From the NCBI GenBank assembly GCA_013400115.1, contig VXBP01003690.1:1-64000 (forward strand): a stretch of 64,000 nt of DNA, in the 5' to 3' direction. Below, piece by piece: positions 23,830 to 35,496 of the stretch (positions within the stretch are counted from its first letter, which is position 1; every line of letters starts with the position of its first letter). Under the pieces are notes generated by a model. It had not been told where the DNA came from, made no database searches, and was given only the letters and a program-made list of their open reading frames with translations. The stretch is from Rhinopomastus cyanomelas (lineage: Eukaryota > Chordata > Aves > Bucerotiformes > Rhinopomastidae). The position numbers and the translations under genes were made by a program.

Positions 23830-24170
23830 AGCCCTCCAGTAGCTGAAGGGAGCCTATAAAAGAGCTGGGGAAGGGCTTTTTATAAGAGGTTGTAGCGATA
23901 GGACAAAGGGAAATGGCTTTAAGCTAGAAGAGGGAAGACCTAGATTAGATCTGAGGAAGAAATTCCTCCCCGTGAAGGTGCTGAGGCCCTGGAACAGGTT
24001 GCCAAGGGTTGTAGCTGCTCCATCCCTGGAAGTGTTCGAGGCCAGGTTGAACGGGGCTCTGGGCAAGCTGGTCTGATGAGAGGTGTCCCTGCCCATGGCA
24101 GGGGGGTTGGAACCTGATGATCTTTAAGATTCCTTCAACCCAGCCAATTCTATGATTCTATGACTCTATG
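23830..24170 (+). mobile_element. CR1: CR1 3' end with ORF2 terminus
   Basis: Sense copy: AGAGGTTGTAGCGATAGGAC, AAATGGCTTTAAGCTAGAAG, the ORF2 end (CTGGAAGTGTTCGAGG), GTCCCTGCCCATGGCAGGG and a tail of three octamers (ATTCTATGATTCTATGACTC). Intermediate-age subfamily. Confidence 0.9.
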
Positions 24171-24560
24171 AAACCTATAGAAAATAGGACATTAAACAAA
24201 AACAGAGGTGAAGTATGGAACATGTAATGAATTTGAAAATGACAAAGAGCTGAAAATCACAGTTATATATTGTGGCAAGTTACATGGTTCAGCCCATCTC
24301 AGCATCTGGCCTCACTGTTTGCTACCCTTGTTCAAGAATAGCTACAGACACACTGATTCTCTCTCTACTGCCATTAAGACAGGAGGAAAAAAATATCAAA
24401 AATACTTTGTTGAATTAATTTGCTTCAGTGATGAATTGTCTTCAGTAACTCTCTGTAAGATGAAGCTTAACTAGCTTGTATGAGACGGCTGAGTCAGTCT
24501 GCATCAGACTAACAACAGAGCTGCTGGGCTTTTTCCTTGCAACCCTGTATTTAGATAAAT

Positions 24561-25190
24561 CACAGAATCATAGAATCATTGGGATTGGAAGGGACCTCGA
24601 AAGATCATCCAGTCCAATCCCCCTGACACAGCAGGATCACCTAGACCAAGTCACACAAGAACACATCCAGGTGGGTCTTAAACATCTCCAGTGAAGGAGA
24701 CTCCACAACCCCCCTGGGCAGCCTGTTCCAGTGCTCTGTCACCCTCACTGGGAAGAAGATCCTTCTTGTATTTATGTGGAACCTCCTGTGTTGCAGCCTA
24801 CAACCGTTGTCCCTTGTCCTATCACTAGATGACACTGAGAAGAGCCCAGCTCCATCCTCCTGGTGCTCCCCCTTCAAATATTTGTAGACATTAATGAGGT
24901 CACCCCTCAGTCTCCTCCAAGCTAAAGAGACCCAGCTCCCTCAGTCTCTCCTCGTAAGGGAGGTGGCTCCACCTCCTTCATCATCCTCATTGCTCTACGC
25001 TGGACTCCCTCCAGCAGCTTTACATCCCTCTTGAACTGAGGGGCCCAGAACTAGACACAATATTCCAGATGTGGTCTCACCAGAGCAGAGTAGAGGGGGA
25101 GAAGAACCTCTCTTGATCTGCTAACCACCCCTCTTCTGATCCTCCCCAGGATGCTGTTGGCCCTCTTGGCCACAAGAGCACATTGCTGGC
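24561..25190 (-). mobile_element. CR1: CR1 fragment, young type, 630 bp
   Basis: Antisense copy with a full tail and 3' end (ACAGAATCATAGAATCATT, GGATTGGAAGGGACCTCG) continuing through the ORF2 C-terminus (frame 24641-24877, ending with the DVFLCDLV-type terminus seen in the intact copy at 31953). It extends to GTTGGCCCTCTTGGCCACAA, where it is 5'-truncated. One-base indels break the frame near 24925 and 24965. Confidence 0.93.
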
Positions 25191-25894
25191 ACTATACCTT
25201 AGTAAATGAGGAGTTTACCAGACACTCAGGTGTAAACAGTACAAAAGGAAATGGAGAAAAGGAAAGTAATTTAGAAACCAAAGAAAAAGCAATGCTAACT
25301 ATGAACCATAGCTTCTGGAAAATTTTTCACAACTCTTAAAAACTTTTGGCCGGCACATACATGAACTTCACCTCAAAATAAAAGAGTCATCGTTTTGAAG
25401 AGCAGGAGTACATGAATTGATTGCTGAAGAACCTTTGATAGCATTTCAAAAAGTAGAAGGATGTAATTTCAACCTTTACACTCAGTCCTACAAGAAACCA
25501 GGTGACATTAGGGGGATGCAGCAATGAAGTTACAGAAAAAACCCAAACAAAACCAAAATAAAAGGAACTCTAAGCAATGTAGGTGTGGTGACATCAAGCA
25601 TAACCAATAATGTTTCCTTCTCTAAACACTGATTTATGCCACGAGCTCCAGTTAGCACAGAAAAAACTGCCCAGGAGACAGTATTATGTCATGGGTAACC
25701 CCAGAGGAACTATCTACATGAGTTCTGACCCACAGCATCAGCTGTCTTTCCTGGCTCTTCTCTTTTGTCATCACATTGATAATTAGATAACCATCAGACT
25801 TTATTTTTTTATTTTATATTAATAGGCTCAAATGCTGCACAAGTGTCCACTGCAGCCTGCAGGTGAATCCAGCTGTAAATGCCCTTCTATTTGT
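25191..25894. other. Unique DNA, no feature seen
   Basis: AT-rich with no recognisable gene or repeat. Confidence 0.45.
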
Positions 25895-26590
25895 TAGTTG
25901 GAGAGCAGCCTGGCAGAGATGGACCTGGCAGCACTGGGAGACAACTGGCTGAACAGGAGTCAGTTGCATGCCCAGGTGGCCCGGAATACCAATGGCATCC
26001 TGGCTTGGATCAGCAATAGTGTGGCCAGCAGGACTAGGGATGTAATTGTCCCACTGTACTGGGCACTGGAGAGGCCTCCCCTCAAGTACTGGGGGTAGTT
26101 CTGGGCCACTCACTTCAAGAAAGGGGTTGAGTCGCTGCAGCAGTTCCAGAGGAGTAATGAGGCTGGAGAAGGGACTGGAGGGAAAGTCTGATGAGGAGAG
26201 GGTGAGGGACCTGGGGGTGTTTATCTTGGAGAAGAGGAGACTCAGAGGGGATCTTCTCCCTTTCTACAACTCCCTGAAGGGAGGTTGTAGTCAGGTAGGG
26301 GTCCAGCTCTTCTCCAAGGCAATGAACGACAGGACAAGAAAGCAGGGCCTGAAGCTGAGCCAGGATAGGGTTAGGTTGGATGGTAGGAAGCCATTCCTCG
26401 TGGAAGGGGTGGTCAGACACTGGAATGGACTACCCAGGGCAGTGGTGGAGTTGCCACCCCTGGAGGTGTTTAAGGGCAGCCTGGCTGTGACCCTCAGAGC
26501 CCTGGTCTGGCCGATGTGGTGATGTTAGGTCCTGGGCTGGGCTGGATGAGCTCAGAGGGCTTTTCCAGCCTCAATCATTCTGTGATTGTG
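25895..26590 (+). mobile_element. CR1: CR1 fragment, ORF2 C-terminus and 3' end
   Basis: Sense copy starting at LESSLAEMDLAALGDNWL. It continues through VARNTNGILAWISNSVASR and, after a frameshift and an in-frame TAG near 26097, the long C-terminal frame 26046-26522 (VFILEKRRLRGDLLPFYNSL; HWNGLPRAVVELPPLEVF). The 3' end has GGGCTGGATGAGCTCAGAGG and a short tail CATTCTGTGATTGTGA. Confidence 0.92.
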
Positions 26591-28602
26591 AGAACAGCAG
26601 TCTCCTGAAGAACATTCAGCATTTCACAACCTAGGATGGCTGTTGTCTTTGCATATCAACTCATTACAATAACTACAGAAACCAGTGGACTTTATTACAA
26701 ATCCACAAGCGGGCAACAATGCTGTTCTCTCCAAATGCTTAGATAATAGTTTTTTAGTCTGCAAAATTGAGTGGGGATAGGATGGACTGCTCTCCTAGAA
26801 CATCCTTATCTGAAGCAAGGAACAGAGGAGAAGAGGCTTTTAAACTGAAGGACAAATTTGGCACAAAACCAGATGGGCAGAAAAAATTTTACCTAAAAAA
26901 AAAAGGAAGGCAGGTTTTGAAGTCCCACATTTAGGGGTTTGAAGTAGCCCTCCAAAGGAGAGGTGAGAAAGAGAAAGACACCTAACTAATTTTAGAAGGA
27001 AAGATATATGATGCTGCTGTCTGAAATAATGGAAGGCTGTGACTTGACCCAGAAAATTCACTTTCACTTCATACATCTCTAGTGCTGCCAATAAAAGTGA
27101 AAAGAACATGCAGTCAACAGAGAAAGAGAAAAATGGGGGAAATGTCCAGACTCTTGATGGAACTGAAAGCACATATAGGACAGGCTGTGCCAGTAACTCT
27201 GGGACTTCCTAAGCAGGATACATGAATTGGGAAGGAGCTTCTAAGGGTTTTGTGTTAACTGAGTGGCTTGGTGGTTCGCCCAAAGCAGTCAGTTGATTAA
27301 CTACACTGCATGAAGCACACAAGTGCTTCACTGTATTAGACTAACCCAACCCAATTTGTTATATTTACCTAAAAGAGGTTTTTTCTTCCCCCATGTCCCC
27401 ATCTTTCTAGTATTTCAAGGTCCATCAAGTGAGCTACTTTATATCAGAGCATTCTCTAATGAAGACTAAAACTTCGAACTCGGAATGCAACTGTTTTACA
27501 GGGAAGATGTGAAATGATTCCTCATAATGTCTCTGCAGAAGCCAGGGAAAATGCCAATGTTATGTTACATGCAGAATCTAGGAAAGCTGAAGCAGAAAAA
27601 ACACTCCCACAACAAAAACACTATTTGATCCTTCACGGCATCCTACTACAGTGGCTGCTATTTTCCTTAATGTGTCTTACACAGAAAAGCTTTGCCAAGG
27701 CTTTTATTTGTATAATTAAAGGCAGAATCTTCTAGACAGCAGTATCTATGTGCTGGAAGAAAATAATTACAAGGAATTATGAAACTAAAGAATCCATTAC
27801 CATCATTTAAGTGGTATTAATGTTCTTCCCTTCTTTTCTCATTTACCCTTTCTCTTTCTCCATAATATTTAAACAGAAGCAGACATGATTTGGTGTTTTA
27901 TACTGAAATGCCAAAGCATAAAGGGCTGAAAATACATATTTGTGAGACACTATTATTCACACATCTCCAGCAATATTTGTGTTCTCTGATCAGTTCAACA
28001 ATTACTATCTTCAGTTTGCATAAATCTAACGTCTCAGATAAAATACAGCATCAAGTCCAACATTTTGCATGATTCTGTGTGTACTACACCACCGTGATTT
28101 ACTCAGACAGAAAACTCAGTGTCATAAAACCAGCAGGTTCCAATAAGCTCAAAATTATACACTTGCTTATGTTGCCACTGTTGAGTTATTTATTTAATCA
28201 AGCCGGAGTTGTCACTTCTTTTGTTTAATGCCACCACCAGCCTGGCATTCCCGCTGTTATCAGGGCTGTCTACTTTTAATCTTTATAAAATACGGCGGCA
28301 ACGTTTCTTCCATATTTCTGGGCTTCAGAATGTGACACCTAAAAGCTGATACTTTCTAAGCCAAATATTTCATACCAAGGAGAAAAATAATTTGGGCTCT
28401 TAGAGCACTCACTTCAGTCCTGATGCTCTTTCACATTTGGACTGTCTCCAAGAAAAGAATAAACTCCAGAGCACGGTGTTCTTATGGTGAATAATTCTGG
28501 GCAACAGGGGAAAAAAAGTGCTTCCAAGAGCCACATTAAGGATTTTTTTTTTTTTCTGAGTGCTGCAGCAAATCGAATCATTAAAGTTTACTTTGTGTTA
28601 GT
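26591..28602. other. Unique DNA, possible conserved noncoding stretch
   Basis: No gene or repeat recognised in 2 kb. 28140-28330 has the mixed composition and short AT motifs typical of conserved noncoding elements, but this needs alignment. A poly-T run lies at 28543-28556. Confidence 0.4.
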
Positions 28603-31056
28603 TTTGACTCCTTTGTCCAGGAAGCCTGGACATACTTCAAGAGGCAGTCTCAAGGGCAGCTGGGAGAAGTTTCACAGTCACTGCCTCTTGTGCTTATGGG
28701 AGACTTCAATTTTTCTGATATCTGCTGGATAAAAGTCCTGGAGGTTCCTGAACTGGTGAGGGAGCCAGCCAGGGAAGATGCCCTGTTGGACCTGCTTCTT
28801 GTGAACAGGGAAGATCTTGTGAGACAAGTAAAGGTTGGAGGTCAGCTAGGACACAGTGATCATGAGTTGATTGAGTTTTCAATCCTTGGAAATGCAAGGA
28901 GAGAGACTAGTGAAACCATTACCTTAGACTTTTTGAGGGGAAACTTTGGCTTGTTCAGGAGACTGATTGACAAAGTCTCTTGGGATGCTGCCCTAAAAGG
29001 TATAGGAGTCCAAGAAGGCTGGACATACTTCAAGAGGGAAGTCTTAAGGGCACAGGAGCAGGCTGTCTCCATGAGACAAAAGATGAGTAGCTGGAGAAGG
29101 AGACCAGCTTGGCTAAACAGAGATCTTTGGCTGCACCTCAAGAACAAAAAGAGAGTCTATGACCTCTGGAAGAGGGGGCAGGCCTGTCACGAAGACTTGA
29201 AGGATGTACTCAAACTCTGCAGAAAGAGAATCAGGAGGGCCAAAGAACAGCTAGAGCTCAACTTAGCTACAGCTGTTAAGGATAATTTAAAAAGGTTCTA
29301 GAAATTGAATGTTTCTATAATACATTAATAGCAAAAGGAGAACGAGGGAAAATCTCCATCCTATTTTGGATCTAGAGGCAAACCTAGTGACAGATGATGT
29401 AGGAAAGGCTGAGGTGCTCAATGCCTACTTTGCCTCAGTCTTTAGCAGCGGAATTAGTTGTTCCCTGGATGACAGACCTCATGAGCTGGAAGACAGAGAG
29501 GGAGAGCAGAATGAGGCAGTCACAGTCAGGAAGGAAGTGGTCAGTGACCTGCTACACCACTTAGACATAAACAAGTCTGTGGGGTCAGATGGGTTGCACC
29601 CAAGGGTGCTGAAAGAGTTGGCAGATGTGCTCACCAAGACATTTTCCATTATTTACTCAAAATCCTGGTTAGCTGGGGAGGTCTCAATGGGCTGGAAGGT
29701 GGCAACTGTAACACCATCTACAAGATGAGCAGAAAAGAGGATCCAGGAAACTACAGACCTGTCAGTCTGACCTCGGTACCAGGGAAGGTCATGGAACACA
29801 TCATCTCAAGTCTCCCATCATACTTCACATACAGGACAACCAAGGGTTCAGGCTCAGTCAGCATGGGTTTATTAAAGGCAGGTCCTGCCTGATGAACCAT
29901 ATCTCCTTCTATGACTGGATGACAAGGGAAAGGCTGTAGATATTGTTTACATAGACTTTCAAAAAGCCTTTGATAACCTGGCTGCTCATGGCTTGAACGA
30001 ATATACAATCTACTGCATAAAACACTGGTTGAATGGTCAGGCCCAAAGAGTGGTGGTAAATGGAGTTAAATCCACCTGGCAGCCTGTCACAAGTGGTGTG
30101 CCTCAGGGCTGGATGATGGGACCATCTCTGTTTAACATCTTTATTGATGATCTCAATAAGGACACAGAGTGTATCATTAGTAAGTTTGCAGATGACACCA
30201 AGTTAGGTGGGAGTGCTCATCCTCAAGAGGGTAGGGAGGCTCTTCTCAGAGAGACTTGGATAGATTGGAGCAATGGGCCAATGTTAATGGCAGGAGCTTC
30301 AATAAGGCCAAGGGCCAGGTCCTGCACTTGGGCCACAACAACCCCGTGCAACGCTACTAGCTTGAGGAGGTGTGGCTGGAGAGCTGTGTGGCAGAGAGGG
30401 ACCTGGGAGTTCTAATTGACGGGAAGATGAATATGAGCCAGCAAGTGCACCCAGGTGGCCAAGAAGGTCAATGGCATCCTGGCTTGTATTAGAAATAGTG
30501 TGGCCAGCAGGAGTAGGGAGGTTATCATCTCCCTGTACTCCGCACTGGTGAGGATGCAACTTGAGTATTGTGTCCAGTTTTGGGCACCTCAGTACAAGGG
30601 AGATGTGGAGGTGCTGGAGTGGGTACAGAGGAGGGCAACTAAGCTGGAGAATAAATCTTATGAGGAGAGACTGAAGGAGCTGGAGCTCTTTAGTTTGAAG
30701 AAGAGGAGGCTGAGAGGAGACCTCCTCACTCTCTACAACTACCTGAAGGGACATTGTAGAGAGGTTGGTGCTGATCTCTACTAACAAGCAGTTAGTGATA
30801 GAACGAGAAGGAATGGGTTCAAGTTACAACAGGGTAAGTTTGGACTAGTTATTAGGAAGAATGTTTTCACAGAAAGGGTGGTCAGGCACTGGGATGGGCT
30901 TCACAGGGATGTGGTTCAGTCGCCATCCCCGGAGGTGTTTAAGGATCTTCTGGATGAGGTGTTGATGGATCTGGTTCAAGGATGAACTTCTAAGGTAGGG
31001 TAGATGGCTGGACTTGATGATCCCAGGGATCTTTTCCTACCAGAGTGATTCTGTGA
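28603..31056 (+). mobile_element. CR1: CR1, longest copy (endonuclease to 3' end)
   Basis: About 2.45 kb in sense orientation, carrying in order the C-terminal half of the endonuclease, RT, post-RT region, 3' UTR and a short tail (AGTGATTCTGTGA). Missing are the 5' UTR, ORF1 and the N-terminal endonuclease. The first ~60 bp (28603-28665) matches a segment that belongs downstream of the endonuclease (29013-29055), so the 5' end is rearranged. The 3' end type (CTTGATGATCCCAGGGATC) is shared with 52081-52192. Confidence 0.93.
28690..30784 (+). pseudogene. CR1 ORF2 (endonuclease/RT), broken
   Basis: ORF2p nicks target DNA and reverse-transcribes its own RNA from the 3' end. Four frames carry it. 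28690-29301 is the endonuclease part with GDFN at residues 4-7 and SDH at 56-58, both hallmarks of the APE-type nuclease. 29366-29728 is the RT N-terminal part (LHPRVLKELADVL). 29993-30415 has RT motif B altered to GVPQGWMMGP and motif C FADD at residues 65-68 (30185-30196). 30455-30784 is the post-RT C-terminus. RT motif A appears as YIDFQKAFD near 29950 in the DNA. Multiple frameshifts and stops mean no functional protein, although the catalytic aspartates of motif C survive. Confidence 0.9.
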
Positions 31057-31534
31057 AATAATTTTTTGTGGACATTGAAGCCCTCTGTAAACAGCAGTGT
31101 CCTGTCTCCAGTAGAAGTGCTGCTATAACAATAACCTCAAAATTATAATGTGAACCACCAAAAATGGACTATGATGGTTCAGATGACAAATATTTCACAG
31201 TTGTCTTCTTCATAAGGTATTATGGACTACTTTACGCATGCTAAGTTATTCAGAAAAATGTAGGTTTATCTAGACTTACAGGAAATCTCTAACAAGAAAA
31301 CCAAGAGCAATATTTTATGGTCTTGAATTTGTGGTTCAGCAGAATCACAGGAACTGGAATGCAGTCGTCTTACCTAATGATCTATGTTGGCTAATGCTTC
31401 AAAAAGTTGTTTTCAATGATCGCGTACAGACAGTATAGCAGAGTTTTCTTTCTTAATGAATATATACATTTAATGAGGAAACTTATTAATCCTATGCTGG
31501 TTAACTAAGTGAACAATTCATCTTATAAAACATG
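31057..31534. other. Unique DNA, no feature seen
   Basis: Spacer between two CR1 copies, with no recognisable content. Confidence 0.45.
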
Positions 31535-31952
31535 ACTACTCTGCCTAGTAAAACTTCACCTGGAATATTGTGTACAGTTCTGGGCTCCCCAGTTCAAGAG
31601 GGAAGGAGATCTATTTGAGAGAGTCCAACAGAGGGCTACAAGGATGATAAAGAGACTAGAACACCTGCCCTATGAGGAAAGGCTGGGAAACCTGTGGCTT
31701 TTTAGTCTAGAGAGAAGATGATGGAGAGCAGATCTAATTACTGTCTATAAATCCATAGGATAGGATGCCCTAGGATAGGATGAAGGGCAATGGGTTGAAA
31801 CTTGAACACGGGACATTTCACCTCAGCATGATAAAGAACTTCTTATTGTCAGAGTTAGACAGTCCTGGAACAGGCTTCCCAGAGAGGTTGTGGAGTCTCC
31901 TCCTCTGGAGACTTTTCCAGCCATGCATTTCTGAGTGGTCAGCCCTAGTTTT
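31535..31952 (+). mobile_element. CR1: CR1, left part of a split copy
   Basis: Sense CR1 from CACCTGGAATATTGTGTACAG through the ORF2 C-terminus to GTGGAGTCTCCTCCTCTGG and a diverged 3' UTR. It has no tail. Sequence at 33701-33781 supplies the expected sense 3' end, so this older copy was probably split by the minus-strand CR1 that lies between. Confidence 0.85.
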
Positions 31953-33706
31953 CATAGAATCATAGAATCATAGAATCATTACGGATCGGAAGGGACCTCG
32001 AAAGATCATCTGGTCCAATCCGCCTGCAACAGCAGGATCACCTAAACCAAGTCACACAGGAACATGTCCAGGCGGGTCTTGAACATCTCCAGTGAGGGAG
32101 ACTCCACAACCCCCCTGGGCAGCCTGTTCCAGTGTTCAGTCACCCTCACGGTGAAGAAGTTCCTTCTCAGGTTGATGTGGAACCTCCTATGTTCCAGCTT
32201 ACAACCATTGCCCCTCGTCCTATCACTACATGACACCGAGAACAGCCCAGTGCCATCCTCCTGACACCCACCCCTCAAATATTTGTAGACATTAATGAGG
32301 TCGCCCCTCAGTCTCCTCTTCTCCAAGCTAAAGAGACCCAGCTCCCTCAACCTCTCCTCGTAAGGGAGGTGTTCCACCTCTCTTATCATCTTTGTTGCCC
32401 TACGCTGAACTCTCTCCAGCAGCTCCACATCCCTCTTGTACTGAGGAGCCCAGAACTGGACACAATACTCCAGGTGTGGTCTCACCAGGGCAGAGTAGAG
32501 GGGGAGAAGAACCTCTCTTGATCTGCTAACCACCCCTCTTCTAATCCACCCCAGGATGCTGTTGGCCCTCTTGGCCACAAGAGCACATTGCTGGCTCATA
32601 GTCATCTTGTTGTCCACCAGGACCCCCAAGTCCCTTTCCCCTACACTACACTCCAACAGGTCAGTCCCCAGCCTATACTGGTACCTGGGGTTGTTCTTGC
32701 CCAGATGCAAGACTCTGCACTTACTCTTGTTATAGCTCATTAGATTTTTCTCTGCCCAGTTCTCCAGCCTGTCCAGATCTCGCTGAATGGCAGCACAGTC
32801 TGCGGGGGTGTCGGCGACACCACCCAGCTTTGTGTCATCAGCAAACTTGCTGACAGTGCATGCCAATCCCTCATCCAAGTCATCAATGAATAGATTGAAC
32901 AGGACCGGTCCCAGCACCGATCCCTGGGGCACTCCACTAGATACAGGCCTCCAACTAGACTCTGTCCCATTGACCACCACTCTCTGACTTCTACCCTGTA
33001 GCCAGTTTACAATCCACCTCACTACCCGAAAATCTAGGCCACACTGCCTCAGTTTGTCTGCAAGGATGCTGTGAGAGACCGTGTCAAATGCCTTTCTTAA
33101 GTCAAGATAGATGACATCCACGGCTCTGCCCTCATCCATCCACCTGGTTACACCCTCATAAAAGGCTATCAGGTTGGTCAAGCATGACTTTCCCTTTGTG
33201 AAGCCATGCTGACTGTCCCTAATGACCCTCCTGTCCTTGATGTGCCCGGAAACAGCCTCTAGTACAAATTGTTCCATCACCTTTCCTGGGATGGAGGTGA
33301 GGCTGACCGGTCTATAGTTACCTGGGTCTTCCTTCTTTCCCTTTTTAAAGATTGGGGTAACATTTGCTATCCTCCAGTCCCTAGGCACCTCTCCTGTTCC
33401 CCAGGACCTAGCAAAGATGATGGAGAGCGGCCTAGCAATGACTTCCGCCATCTCCCTCAGCACATGCGGATGCATCCCATCTGGGCCCATGGATTTGTGC
33501 ACATCCAGTTCGATCAACTTATCCCTAACCCAATCCTCATCAACCAAGGCAGGCTCCTCTCTTGCCTCAACCTCCTCTGCAGTCTGGGGTCTAATGTCAA
33601 GACAACCCCTAGAAGTATAGACAGAGGCAAAGAAAGCGTAGCGTATCTCTGCCTTCTCTGCATCCTCTGTCTCCAGGGTACCCACCTCATTCAGCAGGGT
33701 CCTGCT
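31953..33706 (-). mobile_element. CR1: CR1, young copy with open RT
   Basis: Antisense element with a tail of three octamers (CATAGAATCATAGAATCATA) and the young 3' end (GGATCGGAAGGGACCTCG). The rest is an uninterrupted ORF2 segment. It is 5'-truncated inside ORF2, between endonuclease and RT, at the junction TCCTGCT (33700-33706), which is shared with the flanking plus-strand CR1. Low divergence and an open frame suggest recent insertion. Confidence 0.95.
32042..33706 (-). CDS. CR1 ORF2 partial: RT and C-terminal domain
   Basis: One open frame of about 550 codons belongs to CR1; the frame formally opens at 33748, but its first ~14 residues are antisense CR1 tail and not part of the protein. 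Numbering from 33748, the RT blocks are NYRPVSLTSIPGKVMEQ (144-160), motif A YLDLRKAFDTV (214-224, catalytic D216), motif B GVPQGSVLGP (272-281) and motif C FADD (302-305, DNA 32834-32845). The post-RT C-terminal region follows, with LFSLEKRRLRGDL (472-484) and HWNRLPRGVVESPSLEMFK (539-557), ending MFLCDLV. The catalytic residues are present and the natural stop is reached. The endonuclease and ORF1 are missing and there is no promoter, so it is an intact fragment rather than a functional gene. CR1 RT acts by target-primed reverse transcription. Confidence 0.85.
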   Translation of the reverse strand, partial: SRTLLNEVGTLETEDAEKAEIRYAFFASVYTSRGCLDIRPQTAEEVEAREEPALVDEDWVRDKLIELDVHKSMGPDGMHPHVLREMAEVIARPLSIIFARSWGTGEVPRDWRIANVTPIFKKGKKEDPGNYRPVSLTSIPGKVMEQFVLEAVSGHIKDRRVIRDSQHGFTKGKSCLTNLIAFYEGVTRWMDEGRAVDVIYLDLRKAFDTVSHSILADKLRQCGLDFRVVRWIVNWLQGRSQRVVVNGTESSWRPVSSGVPQGSVLGPVLFNLFIDDLDEGLACTVSKFADDTKLGGVADTPADCAAIQRDLDRLENWAEKNLMSYNKSKCRVLHLGKNNPRYQYRLGTDLLECSVGERDLGVLVDNKMTMSQQCALVAKRANSILGWIRRGVVSRSREVLLPLYSALVRPHLEYCVQFWAPQYKRDVELLERVQRRATKMIREVEHLPYEERLRELGLFSLEKRRLRGDLINVYKYLRGGCQEDGTGLFSVSCSDRTRGNGCKLEHRRFHINLRRNFFTVRVTEHWNRLPRGVVESPSLEMFKTRLDMFLCDLV

Positions 33707-33781
33707 CTGGCAGAGGGGTTGGGCTTTCTGATTTTCGGTCCCTTCCAACCCCTGATATTATGTGAGTCTTTGATTCTGTGA
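33701..33781 (+). mobile_element. CR1: CR1 3' end, right part of the split copy
   Basis: CCTGCTCTGGCAGAGGGGTTGG, GGTCCCTTCCAACCCCTG and the tail GTGAGTCTTTGATTCTGTGA. Together with 31535-31952 it reads as one sense CR1 interrupted by the antisense copy. Confidence 0.85.
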
Positions 33782-35496
33782 CACGCCTCCAACAGAAGAA
33801 GCCTTCATTCATGAAGTAGACAGGGTAATAAAACAGGAATTGTTATCCCGCAGAATTGCAGCTGATAATCCAAAAACTGGATTGGATTATGATGGTTCAT
33901 ATGGTCAAAACAAAAAAGTCAGGTTTCACTTGGCTTCCTCACCACCTCATGGATGTTCCTAAACCTCTACATGATATGCTCTTCAAATGGATAAAATCCA
34001 GTGTCTCCCCCTTGAAGCACTGTTGATGCTTAAAATATTAGTAACTCAAAATAGAAGGTCTGTGTTTGAAGGACAGTAGTAATTTCTAGTATTTGAATTG
34101 CTACGATCCCTGTTACCTTTTTCAACCCTTTATAGTATAAAAAAAAGCATTGGGGATACACTGAAACAACTTCCCATCCACCCACTCCCACTTCCCCAAA
34201 ATCCCTAAGCTAGTGGTGGTGTTCTAAAATCTTTGCAGGTCTTTCGTAGGATTTAATACCTGTAAAGATATTACACATTTAAATGTCATAATCTCACTAG
34301 GTTTCAATATGGTTTACTTTGTTCTTAAACTTCTAAGTGTTATTCATGATAGTGAGAATTTTCGTTTTAATAAGACACTGCGTGTTTGAGTGGGGGGGAA
34401 CCAAAGGCTTGGAAAACAGATTGTGATTTTTAAAAGTCTCCATCAGTTAAAGAGGGTCTTTTGTATTTGTGCATCCTCTGACGTGGCTTTTACAGGCTGA
34501 CATCTAAAAGTGTGAACCATAGTAATTATGGAAATATGAGTACATTTCTTTCCTGATGTCTTTTTCATCCTTTAAGAGGAGCAGCAGGAAAAAAACCCCT
34601 GAAAACACTGAATATCTGGCAAGGAAGGATCAATTCACCTACTTAAAAATGGCCCTGAGATTTAGTTTGAGGTATAAAATCACTCGGCGAAACAAACTCT
34701 ACAAAAACAGATGACAGGAGAAAAAGAAGCTTGGCAGGTGCTGGACTAAATGTGCTTGTTCTGGAGTTTTCTGGACTGAATCTCTGGCATTTTTCAAACA
34801 AAACTAACAGAATAATTCACTTTAATGATTGTTTAATGCTTAGCTTTGTCCTAGTCCTAGTCCTCCTGCCGCGTCCTAGAGCCATAGCAAGAGAAGGATA
34901 AGCCCTCATGACTCAACAGCTTTAAACATGGTTAAAAATAAAATGAGGCGGTTTTAACCTCAGAAACATCCCTGAATATCTCTTTATTTCTATAATTCAG
35001 TTTGGAAGTCGAACATATTGTGGAAATGATGTATGACAGTCGCTTTTCCTACAACACCATTCTGCACCAGCCCGTGGAAGTTTATTGGCAAGTGAATGAG
35101 GTGTCTGTTGGGTGTGGTGGGTTGAAGACCGCAAGTAAAGATAAAGGAAAAGAAAACAAAGCACTTAGGTCTGGGTGAGATCTTGGATAGAATTTGCCAG
35201 ACAATGGATAATTTAGGGATAGATTAGGGAAAATGTAAAAGCATTTTTTAACTCTATAACTGTATATAGAAAAGAAGAAAAGCTTAAGGAAGTTAGTGCA
35301 TCCAAACTAGAAACTCTGTCACAAATGCCATCACATATTATGAAAAAAATACAATGTGAGATCACTATCGTATTGGTCTTTGGCTCTTTACATTAGAGAC
35401 CTGAGGAAAGAACATGTCAGTTAAGTAGAGATGGGTACCACCACCCTCTCTATGCTTCAATATGTGTCACCACTCTTGCCTGCAGACACTGGCACC
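33782..35496. other. Unique DNA, no feature seen
   Basis: 1.7 kb without recognisable genes. A short (GTCCTA)3-like run lies at about 34848-34865. The block 34970-35100 is compositionally mixed and could be conserved, without evidence here. Confidence 0.42.

Noticed and set aside
33269..33781. 170-codon plus-strand open frame
   Set aside because: It is the antisense shadow of the CR1 RT frame at 32042-33706 and shows no independent motif.
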